From Mycobacterium kiyosense (GTDB lineage Bacteria; Actinomycetota; Actinomycetes; Mycobacteriales; Mycobacteriaceae), in contig AP025179.1 in the NCBI GenBank assembly GCA_021654635.1, forward strand, positions 3,596,001-3,660,000: DNA of 64,000 nt, given 5' to 3'. This document shows, in pieces, positions 1 to 10,153 of the stretch. Numbering within the stretch: position 1 is the first letter of the stretch; each line of letters begins with the position of its first letter. Under the pieces are notes generated by a model that saw only the letters and a program-made list of their open reading frames with translations, was not told the DNA's origin and ran no database searches. Both the position numbers and the translations under genes were made by a program.

Positions 1-919
1 GGCGGGCAGCGTCGGCAGGGTCGACCCCAGCGGAGAAGACGCGATCACCACCGCCAGCGCCGGATGGACTGTCAGGTAGGCGGTCAGCAGCTGCGCCGGC
101 GTGATCCCGGCGAGGGACTGCAGGACAGATATCGGATTGGTCAGCAACAAGCTGGATCCAATCCTGCAAGCTCCCGGCGTCGTCGCCGAAGAGCAGTAGC
201 CGGGAGATCCAAAACCCCTGCTGAAGTGGGCTGGTGTAGGAGGCGTACGGGATGCCGTTGAGGGTGCCGGCGGTGGGGTCCCAATCCATCCCGATCAGTC
301 GCAGCACGGACTGGACGAGCTGCTGCGGGCCCTGCCGGCTCTCATACGGCGGGTCCGACGACGCTGCGGTCGATGCTGCAGAATTGAAAATCTGCGGCAC
401 CGCAGCGTCGTCCGGACTCGCCGTCAGCGCGCCGCGCGAAAGCGCCTCGTACGCCGACATGATGGTGGCGGCCTGAACCCACATGCGTACGTAGTCGGCT
501 TCGTTGAGGGCAATCGGAATGGTGTTGATGCCAAAGAAATTCGTGGCTGTGAGGATCGCGTGCGCGGCGTGATTGGCCGCCAGTTCGGGCAGTGTCGGCA
601 TGCCCGCCAGCGCGGCGGTGTAGGCGCTGGCCACTGCTTCGTGCTGGGCGGCCCTGGCTGCGCTGGCGACGGCTGCCGAGGTCAACCACTCCAGGTAGGG
701 TGCGTGCGCCGTCACATACGCCTCGGAGCTGGGCCCCTGCCAGGTTCCGGCGTGTACCGACGCCAACAGCGCACCGAGTTCTTCACCGGCTGAGGCGTAT
801 TCGGCGCTCAGCGAGGCCCACGCCGCCGCCGCTGCCAGCAAGGGACCGGGGCCCGGCCCGCTGCTCAGCAACGCCGAATGTACCTCTGGAGGCGAAGCCA
901 TCCAGAAGATGGTGGCCAT
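1..919 (-). CDS. PPE family protein, 5' part, with one frameshift
   Basis: This is a PPE protein, a mycobacterial protein usually exported by ESX type VII secretion and paired with PE partners. From the ATG at 919 the reading is [18 protein letters not shown], with the PPE block at about residues 9-11, the AGPGPG-like [10 protein letters not shown], and a WxG turn (TWQG) near residue 60. [20 protein letters not shown] near residue 125 is typical of this PPE subgroup. The frame breaks near 149-151: upstream codons read [11 protein letters not shown], and sensible high-GC3 coding resumes one base shifted as [20 protein letters not shown] and stays open to the window edge. One T too many in the CTTG just after the CAG codon would explain it. 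The 3' end lies outside the window. An in-frame TGA sits just before the ATG, and ATG 901 is an alternative start. Confidence 0.85.
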   Translation of the reverse strand, partial: MATIFWMASPPEVHSALLSSGPGPGPLLAAAAAWASLSAEYASAGEELGALLASVHAGTWQGPSSEAYVTAHAPYLEWLTSAAVASAARAAQHEAVASAYTAALAGMPTLPELAANHAAHAILTATNFFGINTIPIALNEADYVRMWVQAATIMSAYEALSRGALTASPDDAAVPQIFNSAASTAASSDPPYESRQGPQQLVQSVLRLIGMDWDPTAGTLNGIPYASYTSPLQQGFWISRLLLFGDDAGSLQDWIQLVADQSDICPAVPRRDHAGAAADRLPDSPSGAGGGDRVFSAGVDPADAAR

Positions 920-922
920 CGG

Positions 923-1003
923 TCAGCCGCAGACCGGATGCCCTGCCTGGGTCGTGGCGGCGCAGTACGTGCCCGGATCCATCCAACCGGCATCGAACGT
1001 CAT
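923..1003 (-). CDS. possible 26-residue leader ORF upstream of the PPE gene
   Basis: A short reading frame starts at ATG 1003, has a good Shine-Dalgarno (GGAAGGGG) a few bases upstream, and reads MTFDAGWMDPGTYCAATTQA then GHPVCG and a TGA. Its stop lies 3 bases before the PPE ATG at 919 in the same frame, and the PPE start itself has no clear Shine-Dalgarno. Ribosomes finishing this frame could therefore re-initiate on PPE. It could equally be the decayed 5' end of another gene. I do not recognise the peptide. Confidence 0.3.
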   Translation of the reverse strand: MTFDAGWMDPGTYCAATTQAGHPVCG

Positions 1004-1177
1004 GCCAGACACCCCTTCCACGGCGGGTACCGGATGAGCCAATATCGCTACGAAGGGTAGCGCAAATCGGCACAGGCCGCCGCCTTAACGCCGATCTCTG
1101 TTTGTCGTGTTCGTATCGCCCGAATTGCCCGGTTCGGCAGGCGAATTGGCGTCCCCGGGGCATCACTCGGGCGGCGA

Positions 1178-1813
1178 CTATGTTCGCCGGGCGAGTTCCA
1201 GCGCCGCCGCGACGACGGGCTTGGCCCACTTCGGTGTCGCAGCCAAATCAGCGGGCCCGGCGATGCGGCCATGCTCCATGTGCAGCACCAGGATCGGTTG
1301 CGGCACCTGCCCGGTCGCGGGGTCGGCGGTCACCGAGTTGTCGTAGACCCGTAGCTCGCTCAGCACGGGCAGCAATGTCACGAGGTTGATCAGGCTGTGC
1401 CGGTAACGGCGACGGATATCGGCTTCCGGGATGTCGTGCCCGCCGGCACGAACCCGCTGGCGCACCCGGTCGATGTGCGCCTCGGCACTGTTGAGCCCTA
1501 CGTAGAAGACGTGGATCTCGGCGCCACGCCCGGCGGCGTCGGCCAACAGCCGCGGCATCGTGGTGCCGCCGAGTGTGGTCTCGAACGTGAAATCCAGACC
1601 TCGCTCGATGGCCAGTTCCAGCATCCGTCGGCCCTGTTGCCAGGCGGCGGCGTTAGCCGCGGTCTGACCCATCCCGGGATTGGCAGCCTTGATCTCCCGC
1701 GCCGCCTCGTCCGGGTTGTAGTACTGGCCGCCCTTGTCCCGGATCGTGGCGCCGACGATGCTGCTCTTGCCGGCGCCGTTGACGCCTGCCAGCACATTGA
1801 TCCGCTGCGTCAA
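1178..1813 (-). CDS. zeta-type toxin (P-loop kinase)
   Basis: This 211-residue P-loop protein resembles zeta toxins and the related AAA_33 kinases. Zeta toxins phosphorylate UDP-N-acetylglucosamine and block peptidoglycan synthesis. The Walker A motif GVNGAGKSS lies near residues 10-18, followed by YYNPDEAAREI, the FTFETTLGG block near residue 75 that is typical of zeta folds, and an arginine-rich RVRQRVRAGGHDIPEADIRR lid region. Its ATG overlaps the stop of the upstream antitoxin gene (ATGA at 1810-1813), so the pair is translationally coupled in the usual antitoxin-first order. The family call is firm; that it kills cells is inferred. Confidence 0.85.
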   Translation of the reverse strand: MTQRINVLAGVNGAGKSSIVGATIRDKGGQYYNPDEAAREIKAANPGMGQTAANAAAWQQGRRMLELAIERGLDFTFETTLGGTTMPRLLADAAGRGAEIHVFYVGLNSAEAHIDRVRQRVRAGGHDIPEADIRRRYRHSLINLVTLLPVLSELRVYDNSVTADPATGQVPQPILVLHMEHGRIAGPADLAATPKWAKPVVAAALELARRT

Positions 1814-2166
1814 CGTGCGCGCGCGGCGCGTGCCACCTTCACCGCAGCGGCACCCATCTCCGCCGGGGTGGCGTCGAACGCGGCGGCGACACCGGCTTTG
1901 GCTTCCGGAGTCTGCATGGCGGCCAGCAGCTCGTCGAAGCGATCGCTGAGGTCGTCGAGCGCGGGCGCCGCCGGCGCGGTCAGCGCTTCGAATTCGGCGT
2001 AGGACATCAACACCGCTTTGGGGGTGGCGTGCTTGGTGATCACCACCGCACCGTTGAGGGCGGCCTGGTCGATCACGGCGCCGAACTCGTTCTTGAGGCG
2101 CGTCGCGCTCACCACGGGTACGTCAACCAGCTGACCGGCACGGTTGCGGAACGAGACAGTGGTCAT
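1810..2166 (-). CDS. Phd/YefM-type antitoxin
   Basis: This 118-residue protein has an N-terminal Phd/YefM fold: VVSATRLKNEFGAVIDQA near residues 18-35, then GAVVITKHATPKAVLMSYAE, the beta-hairpin common to Phd antitoxins. The C-terminal half is Ala/Asp-rich and probably holds the toxin-neutralising segment. It should bind its own promoter and the toxin encoded immediately downstream. The ATG at 2166 has a strong Shine-Dalgarno (GGAGGG). A Phd antitoxin next to a zeta toxin differs from the classical epsilon-zeta pairing, which uses an unrelated helical antitoxin. Confidence 0.85.
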   Translation of the reverse strand: MTTVSFRNRAGQLVDVPVVSATRLKNEFGAVIDQAALNGAVVITKHATPKAVLMSYAEFEALTAPAAPALDDLSDRFDELLAAMQTPEAKAGVAAAFDATPAEMGAAAVKVARAARAR

Positions 2167-2248
2167 AACGCTGCCCTCCTAGCTCACCAGAACACCCGCC
2201 AGTTTAGTCATTTTGGCTATTTTGGGCGAATGGTGGACAGCGGTCCGC

Positions 2249-3208
2249 TCAGAACAGAGTCGGCAGCGCAATCACCGAATCGACGGCCAGCGCGCAGAAC
2301 ACCAGCGCGAGGTAGTTGTTGGACTGCAGGAACAGTCGCAGCGGCTTGATCTCCGCGCCGGCGCGCACCCCGGAATACAGCTGGTGGGCCATCGTCAGGA
2401 ACCACACTCCGGCGACCACCGCCACCGCGGCGTACAACCAGCCCGCCGCCAGCGCCAGCGTCAGCGTCGCCAGCACGGTCAGCCACGTGTAGATCAGGAT
2501 CTGCTTGGTGACCTGCCGCTCGGTCGCCACGGCGGGCAGCATCGGCACGCCGGCCACCTTGTAGTCCTCTTTGTACCGCATGGCCAGCGCCCAAGTGTGC
2601 GGCGGCGTCCAGAAGAAGATGACCGCGAACATGGCCAGCGCCGGCCAGCCGATGGTCCCGGTGACCGCCGACCAGCCGATCATCACCGGCATGCAGCCGG
2701 CCGCGCCGCCCCAAACCACGTTCTGGGAGGTCCGCCGCTTGAGCAGCAAGGTGTAGACGAACACGTAGAACGCGATGGTGGCCACCGCCAGCAGGCCGGA
2801 TAGCAAATTGGTGGTCAGCCACAGCCAGAAGAACGAGCCAACGCTGAGCACCAGCCCGAAGATCAGCGCGTTGCGCTTGGGTACCGCAGCCCGCGCCAGC
2901 GGGCGTCGCGCGGTCCGCTTCATCACCTTGTCGATGTCGGCGTCCGCCACGCAGTTGAGGGTGTTGGCGCCGCCCGCGGCCATCATGCCGCCGACCAGCG
3001 TGTTGAGGATGAGCATCGGCTGGACGCTGCCGCGGTGCGCGAGCAGCATCGCCGGAATAGCGGTGACCAGCAGCAACTCGATCACCCGCGGCTTGGTCAG
3101 CGCCAGATAAGCCAGGACCGTGCCGGTGAGCCGGCCAGCGAACCGGGTCGGGCTCTCGCCGGTGGTCCGGCCCGGGGTCGCGACTTCTGGGCGCCCGCGA
3201 ACGCTCAC
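2249..3208 (-). CDS. ctaB: protoheme IX farnesyltransferase
   Basis: Heme O synthase transfers a farnesyl group to protoheme IX for the aa3-type cytochrome oxidase. The 319-residue integral membrane protein has about nine hydrophobic segments. The prenyl-diphosphate-binding motif [15 protein letters not shown] (NxxxDxxxD) is near residue 85, and a second acidic motif ([14 protein letters not shown]) lies near residue 215. It starts at GTG 3208 with GAGGAG 8 bases upstream. It is divergent from tkt, as in M. tuberculosis Rv1451/Rv1449c. Product and length are typical of the family. Confidence 0.97.
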   Translation of the reverse strand: MSVRGRPEVATPGRTTGESPTRFAGRLTGTVLAYLALTKPRVIELLLVTAIPAMLLAHRGSVQPMLILNTLVGGMMAAGGANTLNCVADADIDKVMKRTARRPLARAAVPKRNALIFGLVLSVGSFFWLWLTTNLLSGLLAVATIAFYVFVYTLLLKRRTSQNVVWGGAAGCMPVMIGWSAVTGTIGWPALAMFAVIFFWTPPHTWALAMRYKEDYKVAGVPMLPAVATERQVTKQILIYTWLTVLATLTLALAAGWLYAAVAVVAGVWFLTMAHQLYSGVRAGAEIKPLRLFLQSNNYLALVFCALAVDSVIALPTLF

Positions 3209-3506
3209 GCATTAACTCCTCGGGAAAAATCGCAGCCGCGCGCAGCTTCTACTACGCATGATGGTAGACGGCGGGAGCCGGGTCGCTGCCCCGCAGGGTC
3301 GATTCGCAGGATTTTCCCTTCCGTTTGGCAGCCGATAACGAAGTGTTGCGGCGCAGATCGCAGGCCAGAATTCCCCGACACGATATTTTCACACCGGCCG
3401 CATTGGGTACCCCGAATCTGGACCTGCGGTGGCCCGCAATCCCGCACTAGGGTGGGATTGATCAGTTGACGACCCTGGCCTGCGGACTGAACTGAGGACT
3501 GAATTA
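3209..3506. promoter_or_regulatory. divergent ctaB-tkt intergenic region with a dyad near ctaB
   Basis: This 298-bp divergent region must hold promoters for both ctaB (minus) and tkt (plus). A dyad at 3248-3268 has perfect TCTAC/GTAGA ends and a CATG centre, 40-60 bases upstream of the ctaB start. It loosely resembles BlaI/CopY-type TACTAC...GTAGTA operators. No gene, RNA or long repeat was seen here. Confidence 0.4.
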
Positions 3507-5600
3507 GTGACCACACTCGAAGAGATCTCTGCGCTCACCCAACCGCACCACCCCGACGACTGGACCGAGATCGATTCGGCTGCGGTCGACACTGTTCGGG
3601 TGCTGGCCGCCGACGCGGTCCAGAAAGTCGGCAACGGCCATCCGGGTACGGCGATGAGCCTGGCGCCGCTGGCGTACACGCTGTTTCAGCGTGCCATGCG
3701 CCACGACCCCAGTGATGTGCACTGGCTGGGCCGCGACCGGTTCGTGCTGTCCGCCGGGCACAGCAGCCTGACCTTGTACCTACAGCTGTATCTGGGCGGG
3801 TTCGGCCTGGAGCTGTCCGACATCGAAGCGCTGCGCACCTGGGGGTCCAAGACGCCGGGACACCCGGAGTTCCGGCACACCGACGGCGTGGAGATCACCA
3901 CCGGCCCGCTGGGCCAGGGCCTGGCTTCCGCGGTGGGAATGGCGATGGCCGCCCGCTACGAGCGCGGGCTGTTCGACCCCGACGCCGAACCCGGCACCAG
4001 CCCGTTCGACCACCACGTTTACGTGATCGCCTCCGACGGCGACATCGAGGAGGGCGTCACGTCGGAAGCGTCGTCGCTGGCCGCGGTGCAGCAGCTGGGC
4101 AACCTGATCGTCTTCTACGACCACAACCAGATCTCGATCGAGGACGACACGAACATCGCGCTGTGCGAGGACACGGCGGCGCGGTACCGCGCCTACGGCT
4201 GGCACGTCCAGGAGGTCGAGGGCGGCGAGAACGTGGTGGGCATCGAGGAGGCGATCGCCAACGCGAAGGCCGAGACCGGCCGCCCGTCGTTCATCTCGCT
4301 GCGCACCATCATCGGCTTCCCCGCCCCCAACCTGATGAACACCGGTAAGGCGCACGGCGCCGCCCTGGGCGACGACGAGGTGGCGGCCACCAAGAAGATC
4401 CTCGGCTTCGACCCGGACAAGACGTTCGAGGTGCGCGACGAGGTGATCGAGCACACCCGAAAGCTGGTCCAGCGCGGCAAGGAAGCGCACGAGAAATGGC
4501 AGACGGCGTTCGACGCGTGGGCGCAACGCGAGCCCGAGCGCAAGGCACTGCTGGACCGGTTGACCGCCGAGGAGCTGCCGGACGGCTGGGACGCCGACCT
4601 GCCGCACTGGGAGCCGGGCTCCGACGCGATCGCCACCCGTAAGGCCTCCAACGAGGTGCTGGATGCGGTGGGCCCCAAGCTGCCCGAACTGTGGGGCGGT
4701 TCGGCCGACCTGGCGGGCAGCAATAACACCACCATCAAGGGTGCCAAATCCTTTGGCCCGCCGTCGATTTCGACGAAGGACTACACCGCCGACTGGTACG
4801 GCCGCACGCTGCACTTCGGTGTTCGCGAGCACGCCATGGGCGCCATCCTGTCCGGCATCGTGCTGCACGGACCCACCCGGGCCTACGGCGGCACGTTCCT
4901 GCAGTTCTCCGATTACATGCGGCCGGCGGTGCGGCTGGCGTCCCTGATGGACATCGACACCATCTACGTGTGGACGCACGACTCGATCGGTCTGGGCGAA
5001 GACGGTCCCACGCACCAGCCGATCGAGCACCTGGCGGCGCTGCGCGCGATCCCGAACCTGTCGGTGGTGCGTCCGGCCGATGCCAACGAGACGGCTTTCG
5101 CGTGGCATACGGTGCTGGCCCGCGGCAACGGCAGCGGTCCGGTCGGGCTGATCCTGACCCGGCAGAACGTCCCGGTTCTCGAGGGCACCGACCGCGACGG
5201 CGTGGCCCGCGGCGGTTACGTGCTGGGTGGCGGCGAGGACGACGAGGATCCGGATGTGGTGCTGATCGCCACCGGTTCCGAGGTGCAGCTGGCAGTCGAG
5301 GCGCAGAAGTTGTTGGCGGACAAGGACATTCTGGCGCGGGTGGTGTCGATGCCATGTGTGGAATGGTTCGAGTCGCAGCCGTCGGACTACCGCGACAGCG
5401 TGCTGCCTCCGACGGTGTCGGCGCGGGTCGCCGTGGAAGCCGGCGTCGCGCAGTCGTGGCACAAGTTGGTCGGTGACACCGGAAAGATTGTGTCGATCGA
5501 GCATTACGGGGAATCCGCCGACTACAAGACATTGTTCCGGGAGTACGGCTTCACCGCAGAGGCCGTTGCTGCCGCGGCGGAGGAAGCGCTCGACAACTAG
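3507..5600 (+). CDS. tkt: transketolase
   Basis: Transketolase is the thiamine-diphosphate enzyme that exchanges two-carbon units in the non-oxidative pentose phosphate pathway. It is 697 residues long, normal for the family. The N-terminal [17 protein letters not shown] block and the ThDP/metal motif beginning [14 protein letters not shown] (about residue 173), followed by [13 protein letters not shown], are intact. The pyrimidine domain has [10 protein letters not shown] and [12 protein letters not shown], and the C-terminal domain follows. It starts at GTG 3507. It is the first gene of a tkt-tal-zwf-opcA-pgl operon and ends 15 bases before the tal ATG. Confidence 0.98.
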   Translation: MTTLEEISALTQPHHPDDWTEIDSAAVDTVRVLAADAVQKVGNGHPGTAMSLAPLAYTLFQRAMRHDPSDVHWLGRDRFVLSAGHSSLTLYLQLYLGGFGLELSDIEALRTWGSKTPGHPEFRHTDGVEITTGPLGQGLASAVGMAMAARYERGLFDPDAEPGTSPFDHHVYVIASDGDIEEGVTSEASSLAAVQQLGNLIVFYDHNQISIEDDTNIALCEDTAARYRAYGWHVQEVEGGENVVGIEEAIANAKAETGRPSFISLRTIIGFPAPNLMNTGKAHGAALGDDEVAATKKILGFDPDKTFEVRDEVIEHTRKLVQRGKEAHEKWQTAFDAWAQREPERKALLDRLTAEELPDGWDADLPHWEPGSDAIATRKASNEVLDAVGPKLPELWGGSADLAGSNNTTIKGAKSFGPPSISTKDYTADWYGRTLHFGVREHAMGAILSGIVLHGPTRAYGGTFLQFSDYMRPAVRLASLMDIDTIYVWTHDSIGLGEDGPTHQPIEHLAALRAIPNLSVVRPADANETAFAWHTVLARGNGSGPVGLILTRQNVPVLEGTDRDGVARGGYVLGGGEDDEDPDVVLIATGSEVQLAVEAQKLLADKDILARVVSMPCVEWFESQPSDYRDSVLPPTVSARVAVEAGVAQSWHKLVGDTGKIVSIEHYGESADYKTLFREYGFTAEAVAAAAEEALDN

Positions 5601-5615
5601 GAAAAGGTGATTGAG

Positions 5616-6734
5616 ATGACCCAGAACCCCAACCTCGCAGCGCTGAGCGCCGCGGGCGTCTCGGTGTGGCTGGACGACTTGTCGCGAGACCGGTTGAAGT
5701 CAGGCAACCTGCAGGAGCTCATCGACACCCGGAGCGTGGTCGGCGTCACCACCAATCCGTCGATCTTCCAGAAAGCGCTGTCCGAGGGCGACGCCTACGA
5801 CAGCCAGATCGCCGAACTCGCCGAGCGCGGCGCCGACGTGGACGCCACCGTTCGCACCGTCACCACCGACGACGTGCGCAACGCGTGCGACGTGCTGGCG
5901 CCGCAGTGGGAGGCTTCCGACGGCGTCGACGGCCGGGTGTCGATCGAGGTCGACCCGCGCATGGCACGTGACGCCGACAAGACCATTCAGCAGGCCATCG
6001 AGTTGTGGAAGATCGTCGACCGGCCGAACCTGTTCATCAAGATCCCGGCCACCGAGCCCGGCCTGCCGGCCATCACCGCCGTTCTGGCGGAAGGCATTTC
6101 GGTCAATGTCACGCTGATCTTCTCGGTCGAACGGCACCGAGCGGTGATGGACGCCTATCTGGCCGGGCTGGAGAAGGCCCGCGAGGCGGGCCACGACCTG
6201 GCCAAGATCCATTCGGTGGCTTCGTTCTTCGTGTCGCGGGTGGACACCGAGATCGACAAGCGGCTCGAAGACATCGGATCCGAGGAGGCGCTCGCGCTGC
6301 GCGGGCAGGCCGGGGTCGCCAATGCCCGGCTGGCCTACGCCGCGTACCAGGAAGTGTTCGAGGGAGGCGAGCGCTTCCAGGCACTGGCCGCCGACGGCGC
6401 GCGGGTGCAGCGACCGCTGTGGGCCTCCACCGGGGTGAAGAACCCGGACTACTCCGACACCCTGTATGTCACCGAGCTGGTTGCCCCGAACACGGTGAAC
6501 ACCATGCCGGAGAAGACGATTGAGGCGGTTGCCGACCACGGGACTGTCACCGGCGACACCATCAGCGGTACCGCCGGGGAATCACAGGCGGTGTTCGACA
6601 AGCTCGAAGCGCTGGGAATCGACCTGAGGGACGTGTTCATCGTGCTCGAAGACGAGGGCGTGCAGAAGTTCGAGGATTCCTGGGGCGAGCTGCTGGAAGC
6701 GACGCAAGGGCAGCTCGACAGCGCCAACAAATGA
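5616..6734 (+). CDS. tal: transaldolase
   Basis: Transaldolase moves a dihydroxyacetone unit between sugar phosphates in the pentose phosphate pathway. It is 372 residues from the ATG at 5616, which has AGGAAAAGG ending 8 bases upstream. An in-frame GTG at 5607 overlaps that ribosome-binding site and is less likely. [15 protein letters not shown] near residue 45 is the family signature, and [16 protein letters not shown] holds the Schiff-base lysine. The long actinobacterial form is seen. Its stop overlaps the zwf start (ATGA at 6731-6734), so the two are translationally coupled. Confidence 0.97.
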   Translation: MTQNPNLAALSAAGVSVWLDDLSRDRLKSGNLQELIDTRSVVGVTTNPSIFQKALSEGDAYDSQIAELAERGADVDATVRTVTTDDVRNACDVLAPQWEASDGVDGRVSIEVDPRMARDADKTIQQAIELWKIVDRPNLFIKIPATEPGLPAITAVLAEGISVNVTLIFSVERHRAVMDAYLAGLEKAREAGHDLAKIHSVASFFVSRVDTEIDKRLEDIGSEEALALRGQAGVANARLAYAAYQEVFEGGERFQALAADGARVQRPLWASTGVKNPDYSDTLYVTELVAPNTVNTMPEKTIEAVADHGTVTGDTISGTAGESQAVFDKLEALGIDLRDVFIVLEDEGVQKFEDSWGELLEATQGQLDSANK

Positions 6735-8287
6735 GCCCTGCGGACTCGGCCGCCGCTGAAACCCATCCGTGGCGTAACCCGTTGCGCGACAAGCGCGACA
6801 AGCGGCTTCCCCGTATCGCCGGACCGTGCGGCATGGTCATCTTCGGGGTCACCGGCGACCTGGCCCGCAAGAAGGTGATGCCGGCGATCTATGACCTGGC
6901 CAATCGCGGCCTGCTGCCACCGACGTTCTCGCTGGTGGGTTTCGCGCGCCGCGACTGGGATAACGAGGACTTCGGTCAGGTGGTGCACGACGCCGTCAAA
7001 CAGCACTGCCGCACCCCGTTCCGGCAGGAGAACTGGGACCGGCTGGCTGAGGGATTCCGTTTCGTGCCAGGCACTTTCGACGACGACGACGCCTTCAACC
7101 GGCTTGCCGAGACGCTGGAGAAGCTCGACGCTGAGCGCGGCACCGGCGGCAACCACGCCTTCTACCTGGCGATTCCACCCAAGTCGTTTCCGGTGGTGTG
7201 CGACCAGCTGCACAAGTCGGGGCTGGCCCGCCCGCAGAAGGACAGGTGGGCCCGCGTTGTCATCGAGAAGCCGTTCGGCCACGACCTGAAAAGTGCTCAG
7301 GAACTCAACACGTCGGTCAACAACGTCTTCCCGGAGGAATCGGTCTTTCGTATCGACCACTACCTGGGCAAGGAGACGGTGCAGAACATCCTGGCATTGC
7401 GGTTCGCCAACCAGTTGTTCGACCCGATCTGGAACTCGCACTACGTCGACCACGTGCAGATCACCATGGCCGAGGACATCGGATTGGGCGGCCGGGCCGG
7501 CTATTACGACGGTATCGGCGCGGCCCGCGACGTGATCCAGAACCACCTGATGCAGCTGCTCGCGCTGACCGCGATGGAGGAACCGGTCAGCTTCACGCCG
7601 AAGTCGTTGCAGACGGAGAAGATCAAGGTGCTCTCGGCCATCCAGCTGGCCGAACCGCTGGACGAGACGACCAGCCGTGGCCAGTACACCGCCGGCTGGC
7701 AGGGCGGCGAGCGGGTGGTCGGCCTGCTCGAGGAGGAGGGCTTCGCCGAGGACTCCACCACCGAGACCTTCGCCGCCATCACCCTCGAGGTGGACACGCG
7801 TCGCTGGGCCGGTGTGCCGTTCTATCTGCGTACCGGAAAACGGTTGGGGCGCAGGGTCACCGAGATAGCACTGGTGTTCAAGCGGGCCCCGCATCTGCCG
7901 TTCGACGCCACCATGACCGACGAGCTGAGCGCCAACGCCATGGTCATCCGGGTCCAGCCCGACGAGGGCATCACGCTGCGGTTCGGCTCCAAAGTGCCCG
8001 ACACCGCGATGGAGGTGCGTGACGTCAACATGGACTTCTCGTACGGCTCGGCGTTCGCCGAGGAGTCCCCGGAGGCCTACGAGCGGCTGATCCTCGACGT
8101 GCTGCTCGGCGAGCCGTCCTTATTCCCGGTCAACGAAGAGGTCGAATTGGCTTGGGAGATATTGGATCCCGTGCTGGACAACTGGGCCGCTCACGGCAAG
8201 CCGGATCCGTACGAGGCGGGCACCTGGGGTCCGGAGTCGGCGTTCGAGATGCTGCGCCGCACGGGCCGCGAATGGCGGCGGCCGTGA
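6731..8287 (+). CDS. zwf: glucose-6-phosphate 1-dehydrogenase
   Basis: This enzyme oxidises glucose 6-phosphate to 6-phosphogluconolactone, making NADPH, and is the entry point of the oxidative pentose phosphate pathway. It has 518 residues. [15 protein letters not shown] near residue 38 is the nucleotide-binding site, [10 protein letters not shown] follows, and [14 protein letters not shown] near residue 207 contains the substrate-binding and catalytic residues. It corresponds to zwf2 in M. tuberculosis. It overlaps tal by 4 bases at the 5' end, and its TGA overlaps an ATG (TGATG at 8285-8289) that opens the MIRU mini-ORF chain. Confidence 0.97.
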   Translation: MSPADSAAAETHPWRNPLRDKRDKRLPRIAGPCGMVIFGVTGDLARKKVMPAIYDLANRGLLPPTFSLVGFARRDWDNEDFGQVVHDAVKQHCRTPFRQENWDRLAEGFRFVPGTFDDDDAFNRLAETLEKLDAERGTGGNHAFYLAIPPKSFPVVCDQLHKSGLARPQKDRWARVVIEKPFGHDLKSAQELNTSVNNVFPEESVFRIDHYLGKETVQNILALRFANQLFDPIWNSHYVDHVQITMAEDIGLGGRAGYYDGIGAARDVIQNHLMQLLALTAMEEPVSFTPKSLQTEKIKVLSAIQLAEPLDETTSRGQYTAGWQGGERVVGLLEEEGFAEDSTTETFAAITLEVDTRRWAGVPFYLRTGKRLGRRVTEIALVFKRAPHLPFDATMTDELSANAMVIRVQPDEGITLRFGSKVPDTAMEVRDVNMDFSYGSAFAEESPEAYERLILDVLLGEPSLFPVNEEVELAWEILDPVLDNWAAHGKPDPYEAGTWGPESAFEMLRRTGREWRRP

Positions 8288-8446
8288 TGCGCGCCGGCGA
8301 CGATGCAGCGCGAAGCGCTGAGAAGGAGCGGCGCCAATGAACCCCGCCGGCGACGATGCAGCGCGAAGCGCTGAGAAGGAGCGGCGCCAATGAACCCCGC
8401 CGGCGACGATGCAGCGCGAAGCGCTGAGAAGGAGCGGCGCCAGTGA
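8287..8446 (+). repeat. MIRU-type 53-bp tandem repeat (3 copies) between zwf and opcA
   Basis: Three copies of a 53-bp unit begin at 8294, 8347 and 8400; the last is cut at the opcA start. Each carries its own GAGAAGGAG ribosome-binding site and start codon. The units form a relay of mini-ORFs: 8287-8340 (17 residues), 8337-8393 and 8390-8446 (18 residues each, [22 protein letters not shown]). Every stop overlaps the next start, and the last overlaps the opcA GTG at 8443. This matches the known mycobacterial interspersed repetitive unit class, which sits at operon junctions with overlapping starts and stops. It could keep ribosomes coupled from zwf to opcA. Copy number may vary between strains. 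Confidence 0.93.
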
Positions 8447-9354
8447 TTGTCGATGTGCCCGAGACCACCACCACCGCGGTCAACAAGAAGCTCGATGAGC
8501 TGCGGGAGAAGGCCGGCATCGTCACGATGGGCCGGGTTTTGACGCTGATCATCGCCCCGGACAGCGACGCGGTGCTGGAAGAGTCCATCCAAGCCGCTAA
8601 CGACGCGAGCCACGAGCATCCGGCCCGGGTCATCGTCGCGACACGCGGCGATGCCTACGCCGACAAACCGCGCCTGGACGCCGAGATCCGGGTGGGCCGC
8701 GACGGCGGCGCCGGCGAGGTGCTGATCCTGCGACTCTCGGGTCCGCTGTGCGGACACGCCGACAGCGTCGTGGTCCCCTTCCTGCTGCCCGACATCCCGG
8801 TGGTGGCCTGGTGGCCCGACGTCGCACCGTCGGTGCCGGCTCAGGATCCGTTGGGCAAGTTGGCGATTCGCCGCATCACCGATGCCACCAACGGCGTGGA
8901 TCCATTGTCGGCGATCAAGAGCCGGCTGGCCGGATACACCGCCGGTGACACCGACCTGGCCTGGAGCCGCATCACCTACTGGCGGGCGTTGCTCACTTCG
9001 GCGGTCGACCTGCCGCCGCACGAGCCGATCGAGTCGGCCGTCATCTCGGGGTTGCAGACCGAACCCGCGCTCGACGTGCTGGCCGGCTGGCTGGCCAGCC
9101 GCATCGACGGCCCGGTGCGCCGCGAGGTCGGTGACCTCAAGGTGGAACTGGTGCGGGCCAGCGAGACCATTGCGCTCAGCCGGCCGCAGGAGGGCACCAC
9201 CGCGACACTGAGCCGCACGTCCAAGCCCGAAGCCCTGGTTCCGCTGCCGCGCCGGGACACCGGCGAATGCCTGGCCGAGGACCTGCGCAGGCTCGACGCC
9301 GACGAGATCTACTTGTCGGCCCTGGAAGGCATCAAGAAAGTGCAGTACGCGTGA
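8443..9354 (+). CDS. opcA: OpcA, G6PDH assembly protein
   Basis: OpcA is required for assembly or activity of glucose-6-phosphate dehydrogenase in cyanobacteria and actinobacteria. It has 303 residues with family features: [14 protein letters not shown] near residue 27, [12 protein letters not shown], and [17 protein letters not shown] near residue 105, leading into [15 protein letters not shown]. It starts at GTG 8443 inside the last MIRU copy, whose GAGAAGGAG supplies the ribosome-binding site. The TGA overlaps the pgl GTG (GTGA at 9351-9354). Its position directly after zwf fits its role. Confidence 0.95.
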   Translation: MIVDVPETTTTAVNKKLDELREKAGIVTMGRVLTLIIAPDSDAVLEESIQAANDASHEHPARVIVATRGDAYADKPRLDAEIRVGRDGGAGEVLILRLSGPLCGHADSVVVPFLLPDIPVVAWWPDVAPSVPAQDPLGKLAIRRITDATNGVDPLSAIKSRLAGYTAGDTDLAWSRITYWRALLTSAVDLPPHEPIESAVISGLQTEPALDVLAGWLASRIDGPVRREVGDLKVELVRASETIALSRPQEGTTATLSRTSKPEALVPLPRRDTGECLAEDLRRLDADEIYLSALEGIKKVQYA

Positions 9355-10094
9355 GCACCGAGATCAAGATCTTCCCTGGGACTGACGAACTCGTCGAAGC
9401 CGCGGGCCAACGACTGATCGGCGTCATCGCCGACGCGATAGCGGCACGCGGAAGGGCCACGATCGTGTTGACCGGCGGCGGCAATGGCACCGGGCTGTTG
9501 CGTTATCTGGCCACCAAGGACGGCCAGATCGACTGGTCGAAAGTGCATGTGTTCTGGGGCGACGACCGCTACGTCGCCGAGGACGACGACGAGCGCAACG
9601 AGAAGCAGGCCCGCGAGGCGTTGCTCGATCACGTCGACATCCCGGCCAGCCAGGTGCATCCGATGGCAGCCGGCGACGGCGAGTACGGCGCCGACATCGA
9701 CGCGGCCGCGTTGGCCTACGAGCAGATCTTGGCCGCCAACGCCGCCCCCGGCGACCCGGCGCCCAAATTCGACGTCCACCTGCTGGGCATGGGTCCCGAG
9801 GGCCACGTCAACTCGCTGTTCCCGGACACCCCGGCGGTGCGTGAGACCAGCCGCCTGGTGGTGGCGGTGGAGGACTCCCCCAAGCCCCCACCACAGCGAA
9901 TCACGTTGACATTGCCCGCAATTCGGGGTTCCCGCCAGGTCTGGCTAATGGTGTCGGGGGCGGGCAAGGCCGACGCGGTGGCCGCCGCCATCGGCGGCGC
10001 CGATCCGGTGACGCTGCCCGCGGCCGGGGCGGTCGGCAGCGAGACCACGCTGTGGCTACTCGACCAGGACGCTGCAGGCAAACTTCCCACCTGA
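9351..10094 (+). CDS. pgl: 6-phosphogluconolactonase
   Basis: This enzyme hydrolyses 6-phosphogluconolactone, the second step of the oxidative pentose phosphate pathway (devB in M. tuberculosis). It has 247 residues from GTG 9351. [17 protein letters not shown] near residue 41, [10 protein letters not shown] near residue 66, and [20 protein letters not shown] near residue 140 are the sugar-phosphate isomerase-like signatures. The start overlaps the opcA stop by 4 bases. An upstream ATG in this frame at 9267 lies within opcA and is unlikely. It is the last enzyme gene of the operon. Confidence 0.96.
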   Translation: MSTEIKIFPGTDELVEAAGQRLIGVIADAIAARGRATIVLTGGGNGTGLLRYLATKDGQIDWSKVHVFWGDDRYVAEDDDERNEKQAREALLDHVDIPASQVHPMAAGDGEYGADIDAAALAYEQILAANAAPGDPAPKFDVHLLGMGPEGHVNSLFPDTPAVRETSRLVVAVEDSPKPPPQRITLTLPAIRGSRQVWLMVSGAGKADAVAAAIGGADPVTLPAAGAVGSETTLWLLDQDAAGKLPT

Positions 10095-10153
10095 CTTTGC
10101 GCGGTTGCCGCCGGGGCTAGGTCACCCGTAGTCAGCGGCGTAATAATGAGCCC

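Noticed and set aside
3780..5504. Long 574-codon minus-strand frame opposite tkt
   Set aside because: It is rich in Arg, Gln, His and Val, lies entirely opposite a clear transketolase, and is the usual antisense open frame of high-GC coding DNA.
8287..8446. CRISPR array
   Set aside because: The 53-bp units are contiguous with no spacers and contain coupled start/stop codons, matching MIRU repeats.
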